A DNA stretch of 64,000 bases from Enterococcus sp. 9D6_DIV0238 (GCF_002174455.2 NZ_CP147246.1:1763501-1827500); one strand, 5' to 3'; counted from the first letter of the stretch, positions 27,780-37,255 are shown. Notes: generated by a model from the sequence alone, not told the origin. A program made the numbers and translations.

Positions 27780-27911
27780 AATTTTATCCTTTCTAACAAA
27801 ATCGAGGTCGGTAAAATACGATTGTTTCTAAATGATTTTTCCTACCGTTTCATTTCGCTTCAATTCATTTAGACCCGATGGTAACTATCCGACCCCAATC
27901 ACACACTACAT

Positions 27912-28721
27912 TTATGGTTCTACTGTTAATGTCCAGTTTAGTTTAGCGCTGTAAGACTTCGCTTGTACCCCATCGCTTTGCGGAACATTCAGTTTGACAT
28001 CCGCATTTTTATCCGTTAGCGCTGGCGAATCTGTCTTGCCGTAATTTGACTCGTCATACTCTTTTTGGAAAACAACAGAACTGATCGTTCCATTTGTTGT
28101 GGTTTGGTCAGTTTTACCAGCCTTTGATGTCAATACCGCGATTGCTCCAGTTGTATCTGACCCTTTTACAGGAATTTGGACTGCAGAATCACTTGGAATC
28201 GTCAACCCTGTCACAACATCCGCCACACTTGTTTGGACATTATTTGTCAATGTTTGGTTATAAACATTGATTCTAGAAGCTTTCAAGGAATGGCCTCCAG
28301 TTTCTTTAAATAATGAATCTTGTTCTACTGTGACTGTCCATGCTGTTCCTTGAACCCCTGAAACGTCACCGACTTGAACAAAATGCGGGATGGAATATTT
28401 AGTAGTATCTCCTGATTTTTGGTAATGCTCATAAATCGCATCATAATTTTTTGTATCGACGCTTGTTTCATTGTTTCCAAAATCAAAATCTGGTACGTGC
28501 ATTAGTTGAACATTCTCTACCGTTACACGTTCATTATTCCCATCAACCATATCGATTTTTTCGTCAGTTCCCGGTTTGATCGTATTGATATCTCCTGATT
28601 GGGGAACAAATGATGCTTTCCCATCTGTTTTTACGGCGCCAGTTTCTGCAGAAGCTGATACTGAAAAGCCCAACACTCCCACCGCAATTAAACTTAGACC
28701 TAAAATTTTAGTTGTTTTCAT
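27912..28721 (-). CDS. WxL domain surface protein
   Basis: The 269-residue secreted protein has a signal peptide cleaved at about residue 25 (VSASA-ET) and one WxL domain. The first motif is W-T-V (GTAWTVTVEQD, about residue 137) and the second W-T-L is close to the C-terminus (LNWTLTVEP). The ribosome site is AAAGGAG. It closely resembles the next gene upstream in the operon (28769-29611) in its middle part, including the DFDFGNN/DISFGSN strand, which suggests duplication. Confidence 0.92.
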   Translation of the reverse strand: MKTTKILGLSLIAVGVLGFSVSASAETGAVKTDGKASFVPQSGDINTIKPGTDEKIDMVDGNNERVTVENVQLMHVPDFDFGNNETSVDTKNYDAIYEHYQKSGDTTKYSIPHFVQVGDVSGVQGTAWTVTVEQDSLFKETGGHSLKASRINVYNQTLTNNVQTSVADVVTGLTIPSDSAVQIPVKGSDTTGAIAVLTSKAGKTDQTTTNGTISSVVFQKEYDESNYGKTDSPALTDKNADVKLNVPQSDGVQAKSYSAKLNWTLTVEP

Positions 28722-28768
28722 TTTTTCTGCTCCTTTTCTTCTGATGACAAGTGATCTTTGTTGCTTTT

Positions 28769-29611
28769 TTATGGTTCTACTGTCAATGTCCAGGTCAAGT
28801 TTGTTGAATAAGCTTTAGCCTGTGACTGATCACTCGCTGGTACATTTAGTTTGATCCCTTCATAACGTTCAGCAGAAGGTGTTTTTGCTGAATCGTAATT
28901 TTCTTCTGTGTAGCTGTCAGCAAATACAGAAGATGTATAGGAATTCAACGTAAATCCTTCTGTTTTATTTTCTAAAACAACCAATTCACCCTGAGTGTCA
29001 CCTACAACAGGAATCGTTGAGAATGAACCAAATTCGTCTGTTGTATCCATTGCTACTCCTGCAACTTTATCTGTCAGATCACTTGCTGCATAAGCAGTAC
29101 TTGTTAGTGTATTTCCATAGATACGAATGCGGGTATTCGTTAATTTTTGAGGTGTACTATCTTTTGTTTTGAATATGTCATCTTGGTGTACACTTAGCTT
29201 CCATTTTGTAGCGCTATTTCCAGATAAGTCCGCAACTTGTACTGAGTGGGGCATATAAAAAGCTTCAGCGCCCTGATTTCTAGTACGTTTTTCAGTCAAT
29301 GCTTCATATTCTGTTGTTTTTAAATTCGTTTTATTTGAACCAAATGAAATATCTGGTAAATGAGTCACATAAACATTGCTTACTTCAGGCAGTGGCTTAG
29401 GCTTTGATGGATCTTCCGGATCCGGATCTGGATCCAGCGGACTTGGGTCTTTAGGCCCTTCCTCTGGTTTTGATGGATCAGGACGATCTCCTGCAGTAAA
29501 TTCTGTTTCAGCTTTTGTTTTTGCTGTGCTTTCTTCTGCATAAACGCCTGTGGCTGAGCAGCTCAAAACGAGCCCGCTCAATAATAAGCTTGCGATTACT
29601 TTGTTTTTCAT
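28769..29611 (-). CDS. WxL domain surface protein with Pro/Asp-rich N-terminal segment
   Basis: After a signal peptide (about residues 1-25) the mature protein begins with a Pro/Asp/Glu-rich spacer (about residues 35-75, PEEGPKDPSPLDPDPDPED) and continues into a WxL domain. The motifs are W-K-L (ATKWKLSVHQ) and W-T-L at the C-terminus (LTWTLTVEP). The ATG at 29611 (MKNKVIASLLLS) overlaps the stop of the small LPxTG gene by four bases (ATGA) and has AAGGAA upstream. The spacer may carry the domain through the wall. Confidence 0.92.
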   Translation of the reverse strand: MKNKVIASLLLSGLVLSCSATGVYAEESTAKTKAETEFTAGDRPDPSKPEEGPKDPSPLDPDPDPEDPSKPKPLPEVSNVYVTHLPDISFGSNKTNLKTTEYEALTEKRTRNQGAEAFYMPHSVQVADLSGNSATKWKLSVHQDDIFKTKDSTPQKLTNTRIRIYGNTLTSTAYAASDLTDKVAGVAMDTTDEFGSFSTIPVVGDTQGELVVLENKTEGFTLNSYTSSVFADSYTEENYDSAKTPSAERYEGIKLNVPASDQSQAKAYSTNLTWTLTVEP

Positions 29612-29892
29612 TCTTGTTCCTTCTTTCGTGTGTTTTTCATTTTTAAGTAGATAATACAACTTAAAAGACAAATCCCAATGACTAATAAATATAAACTTAG
29701 TTGTTCTCCAGTGTGTGGCAGTATTCCTTTGTCATCCGAATTGATGATTTTATCAATGATCGGTTTTTTAGGCTGTTCTCCTTGTGTAAAAGTAACGTCA
29801 GCTTGTGTCTTTCCAGAGGCTTGCGCAATCGTTCCAAAAAATGGAATAAATAAGAACAGCATACACATACTAGACCAAATCAATTTTTTCAT
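29608..29892 (-). CDS. Small LPxTG-anchored protein of WxL cluster B
   Basis: A 94-residue protein with a signal peptide, a short mature part, the sorting signal LPHTGE, a hydrophobic helix (LSLYLLVIGICLLSCIIYL) and a basic tail. The ATG at 29892 has a strong GGAGGGGAGG site. Its mature start (KTQADVTFTQGEQP) resembles the early part of the following WxL protein (KAETEFTAGDRP), as if the two were split from a common pattern. It is the first gene of cluster B. Confidence 0.88.
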   Translation of the reverse strand: MKKLIWSSMCMLFLFIPFFGTIAQASGKTQADVTFTQGEQPKKPIIDKIINSDDKGILPHTGEQLSLYLLVIGICLLSCIIYLKMKNTRKKEQE

Positions 29893-30008
29893 CGTTGCCT
29901 CCCCTCCACATTTCCTGAGCACACCTTCCATATATGAAGTGAGCATGCTCTACTTTTAACGACTGTTTTGACTGACATTCTTTTTCCATTTGACTGCTGT
30001 TTACTTTG

Positions 30009-30023
30009 AGTAGGAATTCATCT
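30009..30023. promoter_or_regulatory. 15-bp repeat copy 1, upstream of WxL cluster B
   Basis: AGTAGGAATTCATCT occurs here, about 117 bases upstream of the first gene of cluster B, and again at 30987-31001. The two copies flank the winged-helix regulator gene. Confidence 0.4.
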
Positions 30024-30083
30024 TTTATGATCGGTCCCCAAACTACATGTATCACCCCCTCTCCATGGTTGAACCCTTTTTCT

Positions 30084-30776
30084 TTATGCGGATAGAGTCA
30101 ACATATACCCTCTTGATCGAATCGTTTTGATCAAATCCTGTTTTCCTCGATTCGTCTGAGCAATTTTTGCTCGGACTTTACACACGATATTGGCTATCCT
30201 GCTCTGCGCCAAATCAAAATCAGCAAGCATTTCTTTGCCTAACAAAGCTTCCGCAAGCATTTTATATGTACAAACTTCTCCTTTGTTTTCATAAAGAACC
30301 TCTAATAAACAATATTCCAGTCTAGTTAAAGGGACGTTATTTTTCCCAATAGATAAGCTCAGTCTTAAAGGGTCTAATATAAAGGACTTTCCTGAGTATG
30401 TTTCATCTTGCGTATTTTTATTTTGCTTCATTGCCTGTAAACTATTACCGATCGACAGATCGATTTCTTCAACTGTATAATCTTTTTCAAATATGCCGCA
30501 GACACCTAGCTGTAAATAGATGCTTTTCTCCCCTAATTGTTTTTCGGTAGTCGCTACCCAAATAGGTACACTCTCATGTGTTTTGATTTTAATGACCCAT
30601 TCACAGATTTCACGGATGCCAAACTGTTGATTTTTACAGATCAGTAATGCATCGATCCCTTTCAAATCTTTTTCCTCTACTATCTCTTTTCCTTCAAGGA
30701 GGTGTGTAGAGGTTGGACCAGTAATAAATTCTCTACTGATTATTTTTTCAGTATCCAATATTCCTACCTTCATCAT
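30084..30776 (-). CDS. Winged-helix regulator with a degenerate receiver-like domain
   Basis: The 230-residue protein has an N-terminal region that looks like a response-regulator receiver fold without a clear phospho-acceptor set, and an OmpR/PhoB-type C-terminal winged helix (about residues 130-228, with VPLTRLEYCLLEVLYENKG and KTIRSRGYML). The ATG pair at the start follows AGGAGAAG. No sensor kinase is encoded nearby. It lies directly upstream of WxL cluster B, in the same direction, and divergently from the LRR-MucBP gene, so it probably controls one or both. Phosphorylation-independent action is likely but unproven. Confidence 0.82.
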   Translation of the reverse strand: MMKVGILDTEKIISREFITGPTSTHLLEGKEIVEEKDLKGIDALLICKNQQFGIREICEWVIKIKTHESVPIWVATTEKQLGEKSIYLQLGVCGIFEKDYTVEEIDLSIGNSLQAMKQNKNTQDETYSGKSFILDPLRLSLSIGKNNVPLTRLEYCLLEVLYENKGEVCTYKMLAEALLGKEMLADFDLAQSRIANIVCKVRAKIAQTNRGKQDLIKTIRSRGYMLTLSA

Positions 30777-31183
30777 TTCTTCTCCTATTTATATTTTTCT
30801 AGTGAAATTAAAAATATATCTGTTCATCTCTATTCGATTTCAAATAAAAATGATATTTATTTATCTTTCACTTTACTAATATTCTTTCAAATCCAAGTAA
30901 AAAACAATGACAGCTCATTCGCTTTTTTCCTCTTTTTTCCGAATTTTCCGCGATTTTTTTGAACTTTTGAAAAAATAAAGAAAAAAAGTAGGAATTCATC
31001 TAGATGCTTTTTATTAAAAAGTGTATTATATTAATGGATTTCTTTTATAAAAGATACTTCTATCAGTTTAAAAAGATATTTCAAACGAATATTTCTTTTC
31101 TAATGTTCGAAATTCTTTCAATTACATATTTTTTTATTTTTCATAACATATTATTTTATTATTTATATCGAGGTGCTTTACTA
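30777..31183. other. Very AT-rich divergent promoter region
   Basis: The 407-bp stretch between the winged-helix gene and the LRR-MucBP gene has no convincing gene. A frame is open from 31004, but it encodes only Phe/Tyr/Ile-rich sequence before the real signal peptide. It contains the 15-bp repeat copy at 30987-31001. Confidence 0.5.
30987..31001. promoter_or_regulatory. 15-bp repeat copy 2, upstream of the LRR-MucBP gene
   Basis: This exact second copy of AGTAGGAATTCATCT lies about 183 bases upstream of the proposed start of the LRR-MucBP gene. It is a candidate operator of the neighbouring regulator. Confidence 0.4.
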
Positions 31184-33109
31184 TTGAATACTTTTAAACG
31201 TGCAATTTTGCCTTCAGCATTATGCTTAAGTCTCTACCTTTTAAACAATAGTGCTACTGAAGTCATTGCAGTTGATTCAGCTATTGAAAATAGAGAACAA
31301 GCAACTGATAACTCTCCTAAAGCAGATAGCTTATTACAAACGATCACTCAGTCTGCTCCTTTGACACAAGAGCTTATTCCAGATCCGTCTTTAAAAGAAT
31401 TCATTCTAGCCACGTTGGGCAAGCCTGCCGGAAGTACGTTGACACAGCAGGAATTAGCGACTTTGGTCTCTTTATACATTCCTGCAGATATCTCAGCTCA
31501 AATCAATAGCTTGTCAGGGTTAGAGTATGCAGTGAATTTAGCAGACTTCTTCTTAGGATCAAGTAATGTCGTAGATTTTAGTCCGTTAGAGCAGCTATCT
31601 TCGCTTAAGTTCGTTGATTTAAGTGGTAAAAACCTGACTTCTGCTAATTTTCCAGACCTAAAAAAAAGCAGCGGCATCATTCGCATATCTGCAAGTTCTG
31701 CTCAACTGACCAATGAGGTTTTCCCTAAGTTGACACAGTTCGCACAATTGGAACGCCTTTATCTAGATTCAAATATGGGGATCACGACGATCGAACCGTT
31801 AAAAGTCTTACCTAAATTACGATCGATCTCTATTCAATTTTGCGGTGTGACAGATTTTACCGTCATCAATGATTTTCCTGCATTAAATGATTTGGCAGCT
31901 TTTGGTCAAAATATCGGAAGAATGGATCCCGTTATGACTCTTACACGTTCAGAACTGGTTTATACACCTGAAGAGGAAACTATTTTTATTCCCTTTTCTT
32001 TGATGCCAAGCCGCCTAAAAAATTTTGATGGGTATTTACCGCCATTTTCACTTTCAACTTCCGCTAGTGAAATGATCCTTAAATTGAACGATATCCAACT
32101 ACCTTCAAATCGCCTACAGGTTACAGAAAATGGCATTACTGTTTTAAATGTTCAAAAAGATGAGTACAACAATCTAGCGACCATGTACTATAATGCCCGG
32201 ATCAACAATCCCGTTGGAAGCTATGCTACACCGGCGAACTTTAATTTTTATTCGATTTCTTCTGGGACCTATCTACAGACCTTTTCGATCATTGACGATC
32301 CAATTCTTAGAGGCTTGGTCACGATCAATTTTCATGACCAAAAAGGGGCGGAACTTGCTGATCCGGTCGTTTTATCTGGAAACGTCGGTGAACCATTCAC
32401 TGCACAGCCTAAGGAATTGACTGACTGGATTTTATTTTCGAGCCCAGAAACAACAGAAGGAACATTTACCCAAGCCGCTCAGGAAATGACCTTTGTTTAT
32501 GAAAAAGCATCTGGTGCAGATGTCACAGTTTTATACACAGATGAAGATGAACAACCCATTGCACCTTCTGAAACCTTAAGTGGAAAAATAGGCGCTTCCT
32601 ATCAGACGCAGTCTAAGCAAATAGACCATTATCAATTGATACAACAAATTGGACCTACTGAAGGAACATTCACTAAACAAGCTCAAACGATCCGATATAT
32701 CTATAAAAAAAATGAGTTGCCAAATATGCCAGATAGCAATAACGCCGATGTACCTACTGCTGCAGATCCGACACAAACTTCTATAGCTAATGAATTGATC
32801 GATTTGATTACTTCTCCTGTTGTTGTTTCAGGAAGCACTTCTCCTCACATAGAAAATACAAATGAACGGACCGTGGATTCTCAGAATCTCTCTTCCCTAC
32901 CAGACACTTTAGCAAGTTTTAGAGAGCCAAAATCGGTACCTTCTAAAAAAAGTGAACGTAAAACGAACAAGTCTAGAGACGGTGTAGGTTCTGTAACCGT
33001 CAAATTTGTCGATGAGAATGGCAATGAAATAGCTAAACCAAACACTCTGACTGGAAAAATCGGAGAAACCTATAAAGTCACTGCAAAAAAAATACACCAT
33101 TCAAAATAG
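31184..33109 (+). pseudogene. LRR and MucBP surface protein, truncated inside its last MucBP domain
   Basis: A TTG start at 31184, after GAGGTG, gives a good signal peptide (NTFKRAILPSALCLSLYLLNN). An internalin-like leucine-rich repeat region follows (about residues 95-260, LEQLSSLKFVDLSGKNLT and later LPKLRSISI), then MucBP domains beginning at TINFHDQKGAEL and TVLYTDEDEQPI. A third MucBP domain starts at VTVKFVDENGNEI but stops after half its length (KVTAKKIHHSK). No sorting signal remains. The missing second half of a MucBP domain is found 1.6 kb downstream (34697 on), beyond an Mga-like gene. The protein may be secreted but would not be anchored. Confidence 0.75.
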
Positions 33110-33165
33110 AATGGCCGTTAGCTGCACTAACAGAATAATCGTTATAATACGCTAGGAGAAAACAT

Positions 33166-34611
33166 ATGGAGTACTTAGACTTTTTAGAGGACGAAGACCA
33201 TGACAGGCTCAAGGTTCTTATGACGTTACAGTCTTACAATGACCAATACCTGACACAGAAACGACTGATAGAATTAACAGGATTATCCAAATTTTTATTG
33301 GAAAAATATTTGAAAGAATTGAATCAGGATTGTCCAGAATTAGGGCTTTCTGATGAGCTTTACGATGAATTGACTTATCATCCTATCTCAAATGATACGA
33401 TTCAAAAAACACAACATATCTATGCCCAACGTTCACTGAAATTCCGTTTTTTTATTGAAGTATTGATCGAAGAAAAAACATTAAACAAGTTTCAGGAAGA
33501 ACAGCATATTGCCAAAACAACGCTTTATCAAATACGAACCAAAGTATTGAATTGTTTAAAGCAAGAAAAAATAGTGATCAAAAAAAATAAAATGATCGGA
33601 CCAGAGATGCATGTCCGATCGATCATTTTCGATATTATTTCTTATTTTTATTTTGGCGAAAGATACCCTTTTTCCACCGAAAGCAGAAGTGACGCAAAGC
33701 AATTACTGAATCTTTTAATTTCTTATTTCAGCTTAGACTTAACTTTCTTTCAAAAACAGAAGCTATCATTATTCATTCACATCATACAGCTTAGAATCAA
33801 AAATAGACATATCATAAATGAAAATCTTTGTGCAGTTAGTGAGACGACTCAACAAATGTATCATCGTCAACTGAGGACGATCGAGCAAGCTTTAGCACCA
33901 GCAGCCGATCTTACATCCGAAGTTTTCAAGGAAAGTCATTACTTGTTGACCTTCTTATTTGTTTCAGAAATGCTTGAGCTCGATCTACAATTCAATAAAG
34001 AACTGTTTAGTCAGACACAAAGCACAGCTCAAGAGCTGTTGACTAGCCTAACGTTACACTTTCCAGTTAAAGAGCTTCAAAAAAAGGAATTGTATGATTC
34101 GTTCTTAAAAAAATTACTTTGCTTGTCTATTTTTAGACAAAGCTATACGACTTTTGTTGATACAGCAGCTTATCGCTATTTTGCTGAAGTATATTCTTCC
34201 TTACATAGATTGATTTTGCGATTTATTCGTAAAGAGCATTTTCTTTCATCTCTAGAACTATCTAAAAATGATCAAGCAAAGCTTTATTACGACATAATGT
34301 TTACTGTGCTTTCTGTACTAGAACCTGTTCAGCTTGGAAAACCGATCAATATTTATATTGATTTTTCTCACGGCGCAGCTTACACAGAATATATTTGTCA
34401 GAGCCTACAACGCTTCCGCGATTTAAATATTGCTGTGCAAACAAGGTTTAATAATGATACGCAGATCGTTCTATCCGACTACCGCCTAAGAAAAGCAACT
34501 TGTCAGCAAATCGTCTGGAAACAGCCTCCGACACCATCTGACTGGGCTAAATTTGCTGATATCGTCATTGAATTGAGGGAGAAAGAAAATGAAAAAAATA
34601 CGCTCTTTTAG
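33166..34611 (+). CDS. Mga-like helix-turn-helix regulator, within an apparent insertion
   Basis: A 481-residue regulator of the Mga-like class. The N-terminal HTH (LTQKRLIELTGLSKFLLEKYLKEL, about residues 28-51) and a second HTH region (EEQHIAKTTLYQIRTKVLNCL, about 110-130) are followed by a long helical region. It has a good AGGAGAAAA site. It resembles 18652-20160 in length and layout but not closely in sequence. It lies between the two halves of a broken MucBP domain, and its end overlaps the start of the next reading frame by 23 bases. Its target is unknown; a surface-protein gene once directly downstream is likely. Confidence 0.8.
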   Translation: MEYLDFLEDEDHDRLKVLMTLQSYNDQYLTQKRLIELTGLSKFLLEKYLKELNQDCPELGLSDELYDELTYHPISNDTIQKTQHIYAQRSLKFRFFIEVLIEEKTLNKFQEEQHIAKTTLYQIRTKVLNCLKQEKIVIKKNKMIGPEMHVRSIIFDIISYFYFGERYPFSTESRSDAKQLLNLLISYFSLDLTFFQKQKLSLFIHIIQLRIKNRHIINENLCAVSETTQQMYHRQLRTIEQALAPAADLTSEVFKESHYLLTFLFVSEMLELDLQFNKELFSQTQSTAQELLTSLTLHFPVKELQKKELYDSFLKKLLCLSIFRQSYTTFVDTAAYRYFAEVYSSLHRLILRFIRKEHFLSSLELSKNDQAKLYYDIMFTVLSVLEPVQLGKPINIYIDFSHGAAYTEYICQSLQRFRDLNIAVQTRFNNDTQIVLSDYRLRKATCQQIVWKQPPTPSDWAKFADIVIELREKENEKNTLF

Positions 34612-34930
34612 GATCTACTTTCTAATTATCTTATTGATTTCTTTATTAGTCATTCAGCCGACAACTATCGTCTATTATGCCAAGGGCGCAGATCGTCAAC
34701 TTTGGGAACTAGTAACTCCTGCTCATTCACAGGAAGGTGAGTTTAAAGATGAACCACAGGAAGTCGTATTCGTTTACCGAAAAAAGAAGAATGGCGTTCC
34801 CTCACAGCTTATCAACGTACCGCCAAAATTACCAAATATCTCGCCTGGTCATAAACAAGAATCGCACTACGGCGAACTTTTGCGAAGTTTTTCGGGTATT
34901 TTCCTGTTTGGTTCTGCTCGATCTCGATAA
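34589..34930 (+). pseudogene. Remnant: signal peptide joined to the end of a MucBP protein with decayed sorting signal
   Basis: The frame starts with a strong ribosome site and a signal-peptide-like sequence (FLIILLISLLVIQPTTIV), then goes directly into the second half of a MucBP domain (LWELVTPAHSQEGEF ... VVFVYRKKK). Where a LPxTG motif is expected there is SHYGE, followed by a hydrophobic stretch that is broken by a frameshift near 34915. In another frame the membrane helix and basic tail continue (ISIKMKQWLFYIL). A functional anchored protein is unlikely. Confidence 0.7.
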
Positions 34931-35313
34931 AAATGAAACAATGGCTATTCTATATATTGACCTATTCGACAAGGCAACGCAAAATCGTTCCATTTCTTTA
35001 TTCAAAAGAGACTGAGATAAACGTGTTTCTTTCCGAAGGAGCTGTTTTTTTCTCACCGTTTATTCGCGTTTAAAAAGCGGGACAAAACTCTGTGAGTCAA
35101 ATCCCAGACACCTGGAATCCGGATAAACGGTGAGAGCAGAAGCAATCCCACTACGTTGCACTCCGATCTCATCAAATGCTAAGGGCTAAAGCCCTAAGCT
35201 TTGAAGGTCGGAAATAAGCTAGAATTTACAAAAATTTGGAAAACAATTTTCGTGAATTCTAGCTTATTTCTCGGGATTAGACACTTCTGTCTCAACCTCT
35301 CTCTTTATCATAA
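34931..35313. other. Intergenic region with a long repeat copy
   Basis: It contains the decayed tail of the MucBP remnant (to about 35019) and repeat copy A (35030-35301). No gene is seen. Confidence 0.6.
35030..35301 (+). repeat. Intergenic repeat, copy A
   Basis: About 270 bp are shared, in opposite orientation, with 62761-63040. The middle block (GTGAGTCAAATCCCAGACACC to AAGCTTTGAAGGTCGGAAATAAG) is nearly identical. It contains a long hairpin whose arms begin GAAATAAGCTAGAATT and end AATTCTAGCTTATTTC. No reading frame is present. Confidence 0.85.
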
Positions 35314-36777
35314 TCAAGGGGCTGGAATTACCGTTGGAATAAATGTTACTTCATACGTAACATCAATTGTTGCTTGATCCGCTACTCCTGTGTAATTAGC
35401 AGGTATATATTCTGGTTTTTCTTGGAAATACAAGAAGTTCGAGTAACTATCGATGGCAACGGCCCAGCCTAAATCCTCAATAGGCTTAGGAAAATTAAGT
35501 GTGTTCATCGTTTCCCCAGTTGGTTTAGTTATCAAAAATCTGATTTCTTTCGGCAAAGTATAACTTGCCCCTACTTTGACTGTCAGCTGGTCTTCAGATG
35601 CTGTTTCTCCTTGTGCATATGTTTTGCCATTATATGAGTTAGTATAATAGTAACCATCGATATCAGAAATATCCGGTCTTAAATAATCTGCATAGGGTGT
35701 GATTGAATTCAGCGTCAACGGCTGCTTCGTCCATTTATCGATATAATGTATATTGACCGTTACTTCATCCGTGTAATATAGTTGGATGTCCTTTTCAGTT
35801 TCTCCAAAAGTTCCTTCTAAATCACCCTCAGCATGATCGAATAAAAATCCCGAAATCTCTTTCGTTTCTATCTGAAATGTCTGTCCTATTTCACCACTTA
35901 AATGCTCTTTCGGCTGAATCTCCTGACCATTCATGTCTAAGTAGTGAACTGTGACTCGACCTTTTTGAGCTAATTCCTTTTGATATTCATAAACGACCGT
36001 TTGTTCCTGTTCCTTGATAGTCCCAACTGCATTCGGCGGCAATTTCATTTGATTCAGTACATACCCAGGTATCGCTAATTTGTATTGTTCTGTTGAAACA
36101 TCATAACTTTCTCCTATTTTCCCAAAAAGCACTTGCGGTGAATGGATCTCCTGACTATTCTCATCCACATACAATACAGTTATTTTAGATTCCCCAGCTG
36201 GCAGAACCACTTTTTCTGATGGATAATAGCCGACATATGTATATCCTTCAATAGCCTTAGGCTCAATCATTTTAGCTTCTCCCTCAGACAATTCCAGCTT
36301 CTCAGATGGAATGAGCGAGGCTTCTGCAGCCAAAGCTTTCATAGGAGATGGACCAAATGCCATCGGAATGATAACAATCAATAATAACTTTGAATATTTT
36401 CTATATTTATATAAAATAAAAAAGCTAATCAAAATGAAGCCCGTCCCAAATAGCACTAGTTGAAATTGTCTGTTTTCCCCAGCTTTAGGCAAATTCGCTT
36501 GCTTTGTTGTTTTAGTCGTCGTTCCTTGATCATTCGCTTTATTTGATGTACCTGTAGCATTGGAACTGACACTAGTCGTATCGACATTCTTTTCATAAAT
36601 CAGATTGTATTGTCCGTATTCGCCGCTTACAGTTGGCTTTTCTTTGATAATCTTTGCCTGTTCCTGCGCATTAAGCGTCACAATGTCATAAAAATTGAGT
36701 TGTGCAGCCTCACTGTGTGAAGGTAACAAAAAAATTGCTGAAATTAGAATAAATAAACTAAGCATTGTCTTTTTCAT
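35314..36777 (-). CDS. MucBP surface protein with an internal LPKAGE sorting signal (apparent gene fusion)
   Basis: The ATG at 36777 has AGGGAG upstream and gives a signal peptide (MKKTMLSLFILISAIFLLPS). A short Thr/Ser-rich mature part ends in LPKAGE (about residue 95), a hydrophobic helix (LVLFGTGFILISFFILYKY) and a basic patch, which looks like a complete small sortase-anchored protein. In the same frame a second signal-peptide-like segment follows (KLLLIVIIPMAF, then MKALAAE), and then three MucBP-type domains (ITVLYVDENSQEI, VTVHYLDMNGQEI, VNIHYIDKWTKQPL). The C-terminus has no anchor. It looks like the fusion of two adjacent genes of a WxL-type cluster. Confidence 0.75.
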   Translation of the reverse strand: MKKTMLSLFILISAIFLLPSHSEAAQLNFYDIVTLNAQEQAKIIKEKPTVSGEYGQYNLIYEKNVDTTSVSSNATGTSNKANDQGTTTKTTKQANLPKAGENRQFQLVLFGTGFILISFFILYKYRKYSKLLLIVIIPMAFGPSPMKALAAEASLIPSEKLELSEGEAKMIEPKAIEGYTYVGYYPSEKVVLPAGESKITVLYVDENSQEIHSPQVLFGKIGESYDVSTEQYKLAIPGYVLNQMKLPPNAVGTIKEQEQTVVYEYQKELAQKGRVTVHYLDMNGQEIQPKEHLSGEIGQTFQIETKEISGFLFDHAEGDLEGTFGETEKDIQLYYTDEVTVNIHYIDKWTKQPLTLNSITPYADYLRPDISDIDGYYYTNSYNGKTYAQGETASEDQLTVKVGASYTLPKEIRFLITKPTGETMNTLNFPKPIEDLGWAVAIDSYSNFLYFQEKPEYIPANYTGVADQATIDVTYEVTFIPTVIPAP

Positions 36778-37014
36778 GATCGATCTCCCTATTATAAATT
36801 TCACTTTTTTCATAATAAGATAATTCAAACATAAAAATATTATTTTTTTATCTTTTTTATAAATATTTAATGAATATCATTCGTTTTTTAATTTTCTGAC
36901 TCTAATACAACTAAATCCGTTCACATGACTTCATTGATATGCAACAGCTAAAGTCCAGAATGCCAATTCTTAATAGGTACTAGCCAAAAGTCAGATTTTT
37001 CGTCAATTTTACAA

Positions 37015-37142
37015 CGAGGATGGAACAGAAGTGTTCAACTCCAAGAAATAAGAGGGAATTCACGAAAATTATTTTTCAAATTTTTGTGAATTTCAACTTA
37101 TTTCCGAAGGAGTTACTTCTGCTTCCACCGTTTAATCGTTTT
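37015..37142. repeat. Intergenic repeat, copy C (short variant)
   Basis: The blocks GAACAGAAGTGTTCAA, GAAATAAG ... CTTATTTCCGAAGGAG and CCACCGTTTAATCGTTTTAAAA correspond to the ends and the hairpin of copies A and B, but the long middle block is missing. The hairpin arms are less perfect than in copy B. Confidence 0.6.
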
Positions 37143-37184
37143 AAAAAGGACTGGGACGTAACTCGTAGAGTTATGTCCCAGTCC
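37143..37184 (-). terminator. Terminator of the oppA-like gene
   Basis: GGACTGGGACGTAACTC pairs with GAGTTATGTCCCAGTCC over 17 bases with one mismatch and a 3-base loop. Five T residues follow on the minus strand. Confidence 0.85.
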
Positions 37185-37255
37185 CATTACTCCAGTCACT
37201 CGAACTTAAGCGACTTTTGTTTTATTCTCTTGTCTCAAACATTCAATTCAAGTGA

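Larger units (their letters stand above)
36778..37255. other. Intergenic region with repeat copy C and the oppA-like terminator
   Basis: The AT-rich first half holds the presumed leftward promoter of the MucBP gene. From 37015 the repeat copy C begins. No gene is supported. Confidence 0.6.

Noticed and set aside
27780..27911. Terminator or attenuator between a WxL gene and the DUF916 gene
   Set aside because: GGTCGG and CCGACC are complementary but about 90 bases apart with no T-run, so the structure is not convincing.
31004..31183. N-terminal extension of the LRR-MucBP protein from an ATG at 31004
   Set aside because: The stretch is AT-rich, encodes mostly Phe/Tyr/Ile and has no ribosome site, while a TTG at 31184 has one and begins a normal signal peptide.
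34931..35301. Insertion sequence at the end of the MucBP remnant
   Set aside because: No transposase frame or clear terminal inverted repeats with target duplication were found; the repeat is non-coding and also occurs at 62761.
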